From positions 3,104,501-3,168,500 of the forward strand of contig NZ_CP040396.1 of assembly GCF_005577435.1 (NCBI RefSeq): 64,000 nucleotides of DNA, written 5' to 3'. Source of the DNA: Paenibacillus algicola. Lineage in GTDB: Bacteria > Bacillota > Bacilli > Paenibacillales > Paenibacillaceae. Each line of letters starts with the position of its first letter. The first letter of the stretch is position 1. The notes beneath the pieces are model-generated. The model saw only the letters and a list, made by a program, of their open reading frames with translations. It had not been told where the DNA came from and ran no database searches. This document shows, in pieces, positions 46,213 to 54,948 of this stretch. Position numbers and translations under genes: made by a program.

Positions 46213-49200
46213 TTAGCGCTGTAAGACTCTAGTGACCATGGTGGCAAATTCGGCTCTAGTAATTGCTTTTGTAGGGCGGAAGGTGCCGTCTGTGTAGCCT
46301 GTTACAATGTTGTTGGCAGAAAGTGCATGAATGTAACCAGCTGACCAGGAGTCGGCTTGTACGTCCGGGAAGGACGTCGAACTATTACCGCCAAGCTGGA
46401 AGGCTCTAACTACCAACGCCGCCATTTCTGCACGGTTCAATTGATCATTCGGACGGAATTTGCCGTCTGTATACCCCGTCATCAGGCCAGCTTGCTGAGC
46501 TGCACCGATATAACCGGCGGCCCAGTGAGTGCTCGGCACGTCCTTAAAGCTGCCCCCTTGCTGATTCAGTCCCAGCTCCATAACCAACACTTTTAATGCT
46601 TCGGCACGGGTAATGCTGAGGTTTGGCCGGAAAGTTTCATCCGGATAGCCGGAGATCAGCCCTCTTTGGATCAGGAACTGAATGCTGCTGTTTGCCCAGT
46701 GTCCTTGTGTGTCTGCAAAAGTTTTCAGCTCCGGTGTCGGCGTAACCGGCACTTCTGGTTCTCCTCCTGGTAATTCCGGAGTTGTCGGAGTCTCCGTACC
46801 ACCTCCATTTACAGGTGGTGTAGTCGGTGCCGGTGTAGTTGGTGCGTCACCGCCACTACCGTTTCCTGGTGGCGTGGTTGGCGTCTCATCTCCGCCATTT
46901 CCTGGTGTTGTCGTTGGCGGCACGTAGCTCAAAGCAGGGGCAAACGTGGTTACACTTTGAGCCATGCTTTGCTGCTCCAGCGCATATCCCATAGCGAGCA
47001 CATTCGCATCATCCCATGCTTTACCAACCAGCTGCATGGAGATGGAGTATCCATTAGGACTTGTGCCTACAGGAACTACTACCGTCGGCAAACCGACGCT
47101 AGAGGTCAACACTCCGGTTCCTCGGTCAGAACTCAACTGCGCCGCTTGAGCATCATTGTTGTACATATCGCTAATAAAACCGGCGTAAACCACACTGTCT
47201 ACTTCATATTCGTCCATCCAGCCTGCGATAATATTTTTGTAGTTCGTTCTGTAATCAATATATTTCTGTACTTCTTCCTCTGACATTCGAGTTCTATTTT
47301 GGTTGGCTCTTTGGTTATACAGCAGTACTTTCTCGGAAGCGAGCAGTTCATTCGCTGAAGCATAAGGGAAGTTGGCATGAGGCTCTAGGTACCTTGCCCA
47401 GCCTTCTGCACCTGGATTGCCCTCAGTTTTTTCCCCTCCTCCAGGTGGGGTGGCCATCTCAACCATAATAGCTCCTGCATCTTCCAAATGCTTGAATTGA
47501 TCTATGATTGCCTGACCTGTGCCATCATCTGCAAAAGAAGAGTTAAACGATGATGGAATATAGCCAATTCGTTTCCCTTGAAGGGCATTGGTATTCAGGG
47601 CTGCAGTCCAGTCTGCCGGTCTTTTGGCATCTGCTTCTACAGTCAGTATATCTGAGGGATCCGTGCCTGTTGTGGCATTAAGCAAATAAGCAAGATCTGT
47701 AACTGTACGGGCCATCGGACCTGCATAATCCTGTCCCCAAGTCAGCGGCATCACGCCACTCACGCTTGCCATTCCATCTGTCCCGCGGAATGTGGTCAAG
47801 CTTGCTCCAACCGTAGGCGCGTACAAGGAAACGCCAGTTTGTGTGCCCATTGCAGCGGCTGCAAAACCTGCTCCGACAGCTACTGCAGAACCACCGCTAG
47901 AACCGAATGAGGTTTTGGAAGGATAAAGTGCATTCCAGGTTTGCATCCAGCCGCTTTCACTAAAGCTGCCACTATTTGCAAATTCGGATGTATTCGTCTT
48001 ACCAATGATTACAGCTCCCGCTTCTCTCAGCTTTTGAACCTGATAGGCATCAGAGCTTGGCTGCCAGCCTTCCAGTGCTCTGGACCCGCCGGTAGTCGGC
48101 ATATCCTTCGTGTCATAAATGTCCTTGATCGCAATCGGTATGCCTAGCAGTCCTCCCCGCTGACCCCCACGGCGAGCCTGATCTGCTTCAATGGCCTGCT
48201 GAATTGCCGTTTCCGACACATGGAGGAAGGAATGGAAGCCGAGCTGACCCATGTCATAGGCCGCAATGCGGTCTAGATATGCACGAGTTATAGCCTCCGA
48301 GGTGGTGACGCCAAGTTCCATGTCTCGCTGCATTTGAACAATGCTTTTGTTGAACACATCGTAGTTGGAGGTTGTCACCAGCGGTGCTGAGGCCGGCGCG
48401 GCAGGAATGTTTAGTCGTGTAGGCGCTGCACAGGCTGAAGCATCAAACTGGTCCAAGCTCGACAGGTCCCAGTTACTGATGGTACATACCTCTTCAGCGG
48501 TCAACTCAGTCAGATCCGGATTCATCACCAGTTGATTCAGTGAATCCGCAGCTTGAGTTAACCCGTCTGTTCCCGTCTCCCCTGCCACGACAAATCGTGC
48601 AAGCGACTGAGTCTCGCCGGGCTCGATCGTCAAGCTGTGGATGAAGCCGTAGAAGTTGGAATCATTGCCGTATGTGGCCAAAGGAACCGTAAACGGATCC
48701 TGCTGCTGATTCCCCGTCCCCTGCAGTGCTCCTGCAAACGGAGCGGCGGATCCCAGGACTACGCCAATCGGTCGATCAGATGACCTGGAATTTGCAATTA
48801 AAGCCCATGCATCATCGGATTCGATGGACGCATCTCCACTGGAAGTCATTTTCACCACGCCTTGGTAGTTGCCCGTTCCATAACCCAGCGAGCCCCCGAA
48901 CGAGACATCAACGGTTACCGGAGAGCTTGTTGTATTCGTAAAAGTATCAAAATAACGCACACGGTTGTTTGCACTGTTGAAGTAAATATCACGTGTAATA
49001 TGTACATCCCCCAGATTTACCGCTTGAGTTGTTGCAAATTCATCCTCACCGTCATATACCAGCCCAAAGCCTCTCATCATTTGACCATTCATCCGAGGCT
49101 CCGGTGAAGTCGAAACCTGAACAAAAATATTGCCGAAGCCCTGAATCGGCGTATTGACCGCTCTGCGAATGCTGCCTGTGTCAAGGTTAGGTGCGTAGGA

Positions 49201-49416
49201 ATCGTGAACCTCCCACTCTGTACCGCTTGTTGATGTAACCTTAGTTAACGCATTGACGCTGTTGAACGGTACAACTCCTGCAAAAACCATACTGAGTGCT
49301 AGAGTTGCGGCAAAAGCTGACTTCTTGCTCTTGCTTCTCTTCCTCCTTCTGGGGTCTAACGGATCTTTAGCGGACTGTTTCTTCTCGGACACTGACGTAT
49401 TCTGGATGTTAAACAT
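46213..49416 (-). CDS. Secreted amidase-signature enzyme with C-terminal SLH anchors (1067 aa)
   Basis: A long basic N-terminus and a hydrophobic stretch ending near residue 57 form the export signal. Residues 60-335 are a beta-rich domain of unknown family. The amidase-signature domain spans about 370-850, with catalytic Lys near 431 (IPIAIKD), cis-Ser near 506 (GSSGGS) and nucleophile Ser near 530 (TQTGVSLYAP). A Pro/Thr/Gly-rich linker leads to three SLH repeats from about 896 (TRAEALKVLV, NRAEMAALVV, TRAEFATMVT), which bind the cell-wall polymer. It would hydrolyse an amide at the cell surface; the substrate is unknown. GGAGG precedes the ATG. Its gene is flanked on both sides by 51-bp repeat arrays. 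Confidence 0.88.
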   Translation of the reverse strand: MFNIQNTSVSEKKQSAKDPLDPRRRKRSKSKKSAFAATLALSMVFAGVVPFNSVNALTKVTSTSGTEWEVHDSYAPNLDTGSIRRAVNTPIQGFGNIFVQVSTSPEPRMNGQMMRGFGLVYDGEDEFATTQAVNLGDVHITRDIYFNSANNRVRYFDTFTNTTSSPVTVDVSFGGSLGYGTGNYQGVVKMTSSGDASIESDDAWALIANSRSSDRPIGVVLGSAAPFAGALQGTGNQQQDPFTVPLATYGNDSNFYGFIHSLTIEPGETQSLARFVVAGETGTDGLTQAADSLNQLVMNPDLTELTAEEVCTISNWDLSSLDQFDASACAAPTRLNIPAAPASAPLVTTSNYDVFNKSIVQMQRDMELGVTTSEAITRAYLDRIAAYDMGQLGFHSFLHVSETAIQQAIEADQARRGGQRGGLLGIPIAIKDIYDTKDMPTTGGSRALEGWQPSSDAYQVQKLREAGAVIIGKTNTSEFANSGSFSESGWMQTWNALYPSKTSFGSSGGSAVAVGAGFAAAAMGTQTGVSLYAPTVGASLTTFRGTDGMASVSGVMPLTWGQDYAGPMARTVTDLAYLLNATTGTDPSDILTVEADAKRPADWTAALNTNALQGKRIGYIPSSFNSSFADDGTGQAIIDQFKHLEDAGAIMVEMATPPGGGEKTEGNPGAEGWARYLEPHANFPYASANELLASEKVLLYNQRANQNRTRMSEEEVQKYIDYRTNYKNIIAGWMDEYEVDSVVYAGFISDMYNNDAQAAQLSSDRGTGVLTSSVGLPTVVVPVGTSPNGYSISMQLVGKAWDDANVLAMGYALEQQSMAQSVTTFAPALSYVPPTTTPGNGGDETPTTPPGNGSGGDAPTTPAPTTPPVNGGGTETPTTPELPGGEPEVPVTPTPELKTFADTQGHWANSSIQFLIQRGLISGYPDETFRPNLSITRAEALKVLVMELGLNQQGGSFKDVPSTHWAAGYIGAAQQAGLMTGYTDGKFRPNDQLNRAEMAALVVRAFQLGGNSSTSFPDVQADSWSAGYIHALSANNIVTGYTDGTFRPTKAITRAEFATMVTRVLQR

Positions 49417-49449
49417 GGTCCTCCAACTCCTTCTAGCGGTTTTGAAGTG

Positions 49450-49479
49450 ATTCTATCACCAATAATTTGCATACGTCAA
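49450..49479 (-). promoter_or_regulatory. Sigma-A promoter of the amidase gene
   Basis: On the minus strand TTGACG, 18 bases, TAGAAT, about 35 bases before the start. The flanking 49480-49668 is AT-rich with a TTATA-TTTTA-TATAA-like inverted repeat but no gene. Confidence 0.6.
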
Positions 49480-49668
49480 GTAATTTACTAAATTGATGTT
49501 ATATTTTATAACATATAAATATCAGATATAGGTGATATCGAGAGGATTAGTAGGAGTTTAGTAGATTTTAGAGCGGATTTAGTAACTCTATAGAGAGTTT
49601 AAGATAACTAAATATGACATATAGCGTTATTACTATGTGATTTATTATGTTGATCATGAATCGCCAAA

Positions 49669-51030
49669 TCGGCGCAACGAGTTCGGTTTTTGGTGTTCAT
49701 TTGGCGCGGGGGCAGCATGCGAGCGCATCGAGTTCGGTTTTTGATGTTCGTTAGGCGCGGGGGCGGCTTGCGAGCGCATCGAGTTCGGTTTTTCGCACTC
49801 GTTTGGCGCAAAGGCGGCTTGCGAGCGCATCGAGTTCGGTTTTTGGTGTTCGTTAGGCGCGAGGGCGGCTTGCGAGCGCAACGAGTTCGGTTTTTCGCAC
49901 TCGTTTGGCGCGGGGGCGGCTTGCGAGCGCATCGAGTTCGGTTTTTCGCACTCGTTTGGCGCGAGGGCGACTTGCGAGCGCAACGAGATCGGTTTTCCGC
50001 ACTCGTTTGGCGCGGGGCAGCGTGCGGGCGCAACGAGTTCGGTTTTTGGTGTTCGTTAGGCGCGGGGGCGACTTGCGAGCGCAACGAGTTCGATTTATGG
50101 TGTTCATTTGGCGCGAGGGCGACTTGCGGACGCATCGTGTTCGGTTTTTAATGTTCGTTTGGCGCGGGGGCGGCTGGCGGGCGCATCGAGTTCGGTTTTT
50201 CGCGTTCGTTGGGCGCGGGGGCGGCTTGCGAGCGCAACGAGTTCGGTTTTTCGCACTCGTTTGGCGCGGGGGCGGCTTGCGAGCGCATCGTGTTCGGTTT
50301 TTCGCACTCGTTTGGCGCGAGGGCGACTTGCGAGCGCATCGTGTTCGGTTTTTCGCACTCGTTTGGCGCGAGGGCGACTTGCGAGCGCATCGAGTTCGGT
50401 TTTTGGTGTTCGTTAGGCGCGAGGGCGGCTTGCGAGCGCATCGTGTTCGGTTTTTGGTGTTCATTTGGCGCCAAGGCGAATTGCGAGCGCATCGTGTTCG
50501 GTTTTTTGCACTCGTTTGGCGCGGGGGCAGCATTCGAGCGCATCGAGTTCGGTTTTTCGCACTCGTTTGGCACGGGGGCGGCTTGCGGGCGCAACGAGTT
50601 CGATTTATGGTGTTCATTTGGCGCGGGGGCGGCTTGCGAGCGCATCGAGTTCGGTTTTTCGCACTCGTTTGGCGCGGGGGCGACTTGCGAGCGCAACGAG
50701 TTCGGTTTTTCGCACTCGTTTGGCGCCAAGGCGGCTTGCGAGCGCATCGAGTTCGGTTTTTCGCACTCGTTTGGCGCGAGGGCGGCTTGCGGACGCATCG
50801 TGTTCGATTTATGGTGTTCGTTTGGCGCCAAGACAGCTTGCGAGCGCAACGAGTTCGGTTTTTCGCACTCGTTTGGCGTGGGGGCGGCTTGCGGACGCAA
50901 CGAGCTCGGCTTTTCGCACTCGTTTGGCGCCAAGGCGACTTGCGGCTGCATCGAGTTTGGTTTTTCGCATTCGTTCTGCGCCAAAACAGCATACGTCCGC
51001 ATCGAGTCCAGTTCTTCACGTTCGTGCGGC
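49669..51030. repeat. Tandem 51-bp repeat array 2 (about 27 copies)
   Basis: Same unit family as array 1. The core GTTCGGTTTTT recurs every 51 bases (49681, 49732, 49783 and onward); one unit near 50010 is a base short and shifts the phase. Units differ by a few exchangeable blocks: CGCACTCG or GGTGTTCG after the T-run, GCGCGGGG, GCGCGAGG or GCGCCAAG, and CATCGAG, CAACGAG or CATCGTG. No unique spacers occur, so it is not CRISPR. It fills the gap between the importer operon's terminator and the amidase gene. Most frames on both strands are open, but none starts from a ribosome site. Confidence 0.92.
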
Positions 51031-51053
51031 GTGCATCCACGCCACTAAACAAA

Positions 51054-51081
51054 GGGAGTACAGCAGAATCGCTGTACTCCC
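51054..51081. terminator. Terminator of the second Lpl-type importer operon
   Basis: GGGAGTACAGC and GCTGTACTCCC form a perfect 11-base stem with a 6-base loop. On the minus strand it is followed by TTTGTTTAG. Confidence 0.8.
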
Positions 51082-51097
51082 TCATGTTTCATCCGCC

Positions 51098-52621
51098 TTA
51101 CTGATTGTTAGCTTTCCACTCATCGAATTGCTTCTGGGCTTCAGCAATGACTCTGTCCATGCCAGCGTCTTTGAATTTCTGCTGTGCCTTTGGCAAGTAT
51201 ACCGCTGCGTCCACAGAGCCCGTGTACAGAGCCGAAATAAATTCTTTTGACACGTTGGAAATGGCAGCTACCTCGGTTTTTACAGGAGACGTATCAAAGT
51301 TAAAGCCGAAGGTGGGTGCGGTAGTAGCCGAGCTGTTAAACTCATCGAACGCTTCCCACTTGTCTGCCGGCTCACCTTCATGCAGATAAGTCAGGTACAT
51401 GTTACCCAAGGCAAATCCAGGCATGGAGTAGTTGTCCTTCATCGCTGGCAGATCCTCGATATATGGCGCATCCAGCTTCGTGTAATGCGTGTCTTCAATG
51501 CCGTATTGGATCATGTTGCGAAGCTTTTCATCGGTGTTCAGCAGGTTCAGGAACATCATGGCCCGCTCCGGATTTTTGGAGTACGAGGAGATCGCCATCA
51601 TAGAGCCTGCTGCAGAGCCTGTGTAAATGATCGGATCCTGCATTGGACGCGTGACAATGTCGTAGCCAGCACTGCGGGACCAGCCGAGCTCCGCATAAGG
51701 CTGTGTAATTTCACGGTCTACGAGCCATTTGCCTGTCTTCATATTGTCAATGCCGTCCAGGGTAGCAATATCCTCCCGAACATATCCTGCCTTGTAGTAT
51801 TTGCGCATCGTATCCAGAGCGCTCTTCAGCTCCGGGGACTCCAGGATGTTAACGAATTTGAAATCCTTGGTGTCGATGTACATCCCGATTGGAATTTCAT
51901 CACCCAGCACGAAATCAAATGGCATGTATGGCTTGAAGCCCTTCGCCACCGCTAATGGCGTAACATCTGCCGGCTCGTTCTCTTTAATCGTCTTCAGCAG
52001 CGGCTCCAGATCTTCAAGTGTGGTCACGTTGGAAATGTCCAGATTGTATTTGTCCAAATATTTCTTGTTAAAACGCCATACAAATTGCTGTGCCAGTTCT
52101 TTGTTCGCAGGGATTCCGTAGTTCACGCCGTTGACCTTCGTTCCTTCCAGGAAGCGAGGATCCAGCACGTCAATGATACCTTGACCGTACTGCTCCAGCA
52201 GCTCATTCAGCGGCTTGAAGGCCCCCTTTGCTGCATTCGGCAAGTAATCAAATGCCCAGGAGCTGGTGAATGCAATATCGTAGTTTTCACCGGAGCTGGT
52301 GATTACCTGCATTCTTTGGCTGTAATCGCCCCAGTCAATCATGCTCAGCTCCAGCGTCGCATTGATCTTCTCCGTCAAATATTTATTGATCTCTTCCTGC
52401 ACCAGCGGTAAGTCCTTTTGGTTCGGTCCGATCATGAACATTTTCAGCTTAACGGGCTCCAGCTTGGATGAATCTACCGTGCCATCGCTCTGTACAGCTG
52501 CGCCCTCGGATGAAGTGCCAGCCGCTCCGGTACCGCTGTCCTTGCTGCCGCATGCGGCCAGGAACACCGACAGCACCATGATGAGGGATAGCGATAATAG
52601 TGAAAGCTTTTTCTTAAACAT
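51098..52621 (-). CDS. ABC-transporter substrate-binding lipoprotein
   Basis: 507 residues. Lipobox LAACG near residue 24, a Ser/Gly/Ala linker, then a large extracellular binding domain (PVKLKMFMIGPNQKDLPLVQEEINKYL) of the type used by Paenibacillus Lpl-like importers. It follows two permease genes on the same strand and ends at a strong terminator. The ligand is unknown; the linked YesMN pair suggests a plant or algal oligosaccharide. Confidence 0.86.
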   Translation of the reverse strand: MFKKKLSLLSLSLIMVLSVFLAACGSKDSGTGAAGTSSEGAAVQSDGTVDSSKLEPVKLKMFMIGPNQKDLPLVQEEINKYLTEKINATLELSMIDWGDYSQRMQVITSSGENYDIAFTSSWAFDYLPNAAKGAFKPLNELLEQYGQGIIDVLDPRFLEGTKVNGVNYGIPANKELAQQFVWRFNKKYLDKYNLDISNVTTLEDLEPLLKTIKENEPADVTPLAVAKGFKPYMPFDFVLGDEIPIGMYIDTKDFKFVNILESPELKSALDTMRKYYKAGYVREDIATLDGIDNMKTGKWLVDREITQPYAELGWSRSAGYDIVTRPMQDPIIYTGSAAGSMMAISSYSKNPERAMMFLNLLNTDEKLRNMIQYGIEDTHYTKLDAPYIEDLPAMKDNYSMPGFALGNMYLTYLHEGEPADKWEAFDEFNSSATTAPTFGFNFDTSPVKTEVAAISNVSKEFISALYTGSVDAAVYLPKAQQKFKDAGMDRVIAEAQKQFDEWKANNQ

Positions 52622-52758
52622 GTGTTTGCCCCCTTAAGGTATTTAATGAGCTTGCTATCTATTGATACCGCTTACAACCCGTTCCCGAAAGAAGCAGGAG
52701 CACCTGCCTCTTCATCTAAGAACGTATTTTGTTCACGGGGTCAATCTTACCTTGTCTG

Positions 52759-53706
52759 TTATCCTTTCACGGAGCCTACGGTTAGGCCCTGGACAAAATA
52801 CCGCTGGAAGAACGGATACGCCATAATAATCGGCAGTGTAGCCAGCACCACCATCGCCATACGAACCGTTTCCGTCGGGATTCCGGCTGCCGCATCGAAT
52901 GAGCCGAGATTCTGGGCATTCTGCGTCAGAAAATCCATGTTTTTCTCAATCTGCATCAGCAGATATTGCAGCGGCGGTGTTTTTTGCGGATCGTTGTAGT
53001 ACAGCAGCGCATTAAACCAGTCATTCCAGTAGCCTAGCGAGCTGAACAAGCCAATTGTTGCAATGCCCGGCAGCGAGACCGGAAGCACAATCCGCACAAA
53101 GGTCGTAAATTCGCCGGCTCCGTCAATACGGGCAGATTCGATAATTTCATCCGGCACCGTCGTCTGGAAAAATGTCCGCATCACAATGATTGAGAAAGCG
53201 CTGAGTGAGAGCGGAAGAATCAGAGACCAGATCGTATTTTGCAGGTGCAGGAACTGGGTCATGACGATGTAGCCGGGAACCATTCCACCTGAGAACAGCA
53301 TGGTGAAGAACGCAACGAAGCTGAAAAATCCCCGGAATTCAAAGCTGCGGCGCGACAACGCATAAGCGTAGGTTGTGACCAGCGTCAGGTTAATCAGCGT
53401 GCCCAGCACCGTAATGAGCAGCGTCAGACTGAAGGAGGACAGCAATTCTCCCCCGGTTTGAAAAATATACGAGTACGCCGCGGTGCTGAACTGGCTGGGC
53501 CACAGGCTGAAGCCCTCCATGGCCAGTGTCTGCTCATCTGTCAAAGAGATCATAATAACAAACAAGAACGGGAAAATACAAGAGAAGGCGAACACCCCAA
53601 TAATAATATTGAAGATCACATTCCAAAATGGCGAGATCGCATTATAGTCTCTTTTACTCCGGGCTTGCGGCGCCGGATCATGTCCGGCTGTTGGGTACTG
53701 CGGCAT
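52759..53706 (-). CDS. ABC sugar permease, MalG/YtcP type
   Basis: 315 residues from ATG 53706 (GGAGGTG 6 bases upstream). Six membrane helices and an EAA loop (EIIESARIDGAGEFTTFVRIVLPVSLPG). The C-terminus YFVQGLTVGSVKG matches this permease group. It is the second gene of the operon, 17 bases after the LplB-type gene. Confidence 0.88.
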   Translation of the reverse strand: MPQYPTAGHDPAPQARSKRDYNAISPFWNVIFNIIIGVFAFSCIFPFLFVIMISLTDEQTLAMEGFSLWPSQFSTAAYSYIFQTGGELLSSFSLTLLITVLGTLINLTLVTTYAYALSRRSFEFRGFFSFVAFFTMLFSGGMVPGYIVMTQFLHLQNTIWSLILPLSLSAFSIIVMRTFFQTTVPDEIIESARIDGAGEFTTFVRIVLPVSLPGIATIGLFSSLGYWNDWFNALLYYNDPQKTPPLQYLLMQIEKNMDFLTQNAQNLGSFDAAAGIPTETVRMAMVVLATLPIIMAYPFFQRYFVQGLTVGSVKG

Positions 53707-53723
53707 CTTGTTCACCTCCATGC

Positions 53724-54653
53724 TTAGAAAAGAGCGTGGTCTTTTTCAATTTTCCGGACAATGTAATTGGACAGCAGGATCAGGACCAGACCAACCATCG
53801 ACTGATACAGCCCTGCAGCGGTGCTCATCCCGATGTCTCCCATATTGACCAGGCCTCTGTATACAAAGGTGTCAATAACGTTCGTAACCGGGTACAATGC
53901 ACCGGAATCCTTCGGCAGCTGATAGAACAGACCAAAGTCCGAGCGGAAAATTCCGCCAATAGCCAGGATGGTCAGGATAATCATCAACGGCTTCAGCAGC
54001 GGCAGGGTAATGTAGCGCGCCTGCTTCCATTTGCTCGCCCCGTCAATGACAGCGGCCTCATAATAGGATTTATCAATTCCCGTGATCGCCGCCAGATAGA
54101 TCACACTGTTATACCCGACGCCCTTCCAGATCCCGACGAAAACGAGGATGTACGGCCAATACTTTCCTTCGGAATACCAGCTGACCGGATCCCCTCCGAA
54201 AAAGGTAATGATCTGGTTCAGCGTCCCCTTATCCACACTCAAAAAGGTGAATGCGAAGTAGCTGATAATAATCCAGGAGAGAAAATGCGGAAGAAACATG
54301 CCGGTCTGATAGATCTTGGCCAGCCGCTTGTTCAGCAGCTCATTCAGCAGCATCGCGAACCCTACCGCAACCACCAGACCGAGAATGATAAAAGCCATAT
54401 TGTACAGGATGGTATTTCGCGTAATGATGTACGCATCATTCGTCGTAAACAGATACTCAAAGTTCTTGAAGCTGACCCATTCGCTGTTGAAAACGCTGGC
54501 AAAAAATCCGTCAGGACTAATTCTGAAATCCTTAAAAGCCAACACGGTGCCAAACATCGGCAGGTACGCAAAAATCAAAAACCAGATGGTTCCTGGCAAA
54601 ATCATCAGCAGCATAAACCGGTTGCGGATTATCTTCTTGATGAATGCCGACAT
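53724..54653 (-). CDS. ABC sugar permease, LplB type
   Basis: 309 residues with AAGGGGG before the ATG. Six membrane helices and the EAA loop (YYEAAVIDGASKWKQARYITLPLL). It is the first gene of the importer operon. A cre box about 190 bases upstream suggests catabolite repression. The response regulator of the adjacent pair is the probable activator. Confidence 0.88.
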   Translation of the reverse strand: MSAFIKKIIRNRFMLLMILPGTIWFLIFAYLPMFGTVLAFKDFRISPDGFFASVFNSEWVSFKNFEYLFTTNDAYIITRNTILYNMAFIILGLVVAVGFAMLLNELLNKRLAKIYQTGMFLPHFLSWIIISYFAFTFLSVDKGTLNQIITFFGGDPVSWYSEGKYWPYILVFVGIWKGVGYNSVIYLAAITGIDKSYYEAAVIDGASKWKQARYITLPLLKPLMIILTILAIGGIFRSDFGLFYQLPKDSGALYPVTNVIDTFVYRGLVNMGDIGMSTAAGLYQSMVGLVLILLSNYIVRKIEKDHALF

Positions 54654-54842
54654 AGGCAGTCCCCCTTACTGAGCGCACGAATGTTAATCAGGCTGCCTCA
54701 AGACCTATTGGCAAGCAGGAGGCTGTCCCGATGGTCCATAGCCTTGCAGCACGTGCTTTTTGTACTCTTATTGTGTCAAGAAAGCGCTATCTCGCTCAAG
54801 TTGAAAAAACCAAGAATCAGCTGTACAAATTAAAGATTATTC

Positions 54843-54856
54843 CGAAAACGCTTTCG
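54843..54856. promoter_or_regulatory. cre-like box upstream of the importer operon
   Basis: CGAAAACGCTTTCG is a perfect 14-base palindrome close to the cre consensus. A weaker one, AGAAAGCGCTATCT, lies at about 54779. The 54654-54948 gap holds no gene. Confidence 0.5.
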
Positions 54857-54913
54857 TAAAATGCAAAGATGTACCTGCCGGCTCACCAAAGAGAGCCTTG
54901 CAGGGCACGAAAA

Positions 54914-54936
54914 AGCCGCGGTTCGCTGCCGCGGCT
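54914..54936 (-). terminator. Terminator of the response regulator gene
   Basis: AGCCGCGG and CCGCGGCT with a 7-base loop. On the minus strand it is followed by TTTTTCG. Confidence 0.8.
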
Positions 54937-54948
54937 CCATGCACGATG

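Noticed and set aside
45600-46247. A 215-residue basic repeat protein on the minus strand across array 1
   Set aside because: The frame crosses the amidase terminator and overlaps the amidase gene end; no start signal is seen.
49669-51030. CRISPR array
   Set aside because: The repeat has no unique spacers; the whole 51-bp period is repeated with small block variants, and no cas genes are nearby.
49853-51085. Long repeat-protein frames on both strands in the 51-bp array (up to about 410 codons)
   Set aside because: They lack ribosome sites, exist in almost all frames at once, and the longest minus-strand one begins inside a transcription terminator hairpin.
53628-54833. A 401-codon plus-strand frame opposite the LplB-type permease
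   Set aside because: It is antisense to a permease with a clear EAA motif; its composition is typical of a shadow frame.
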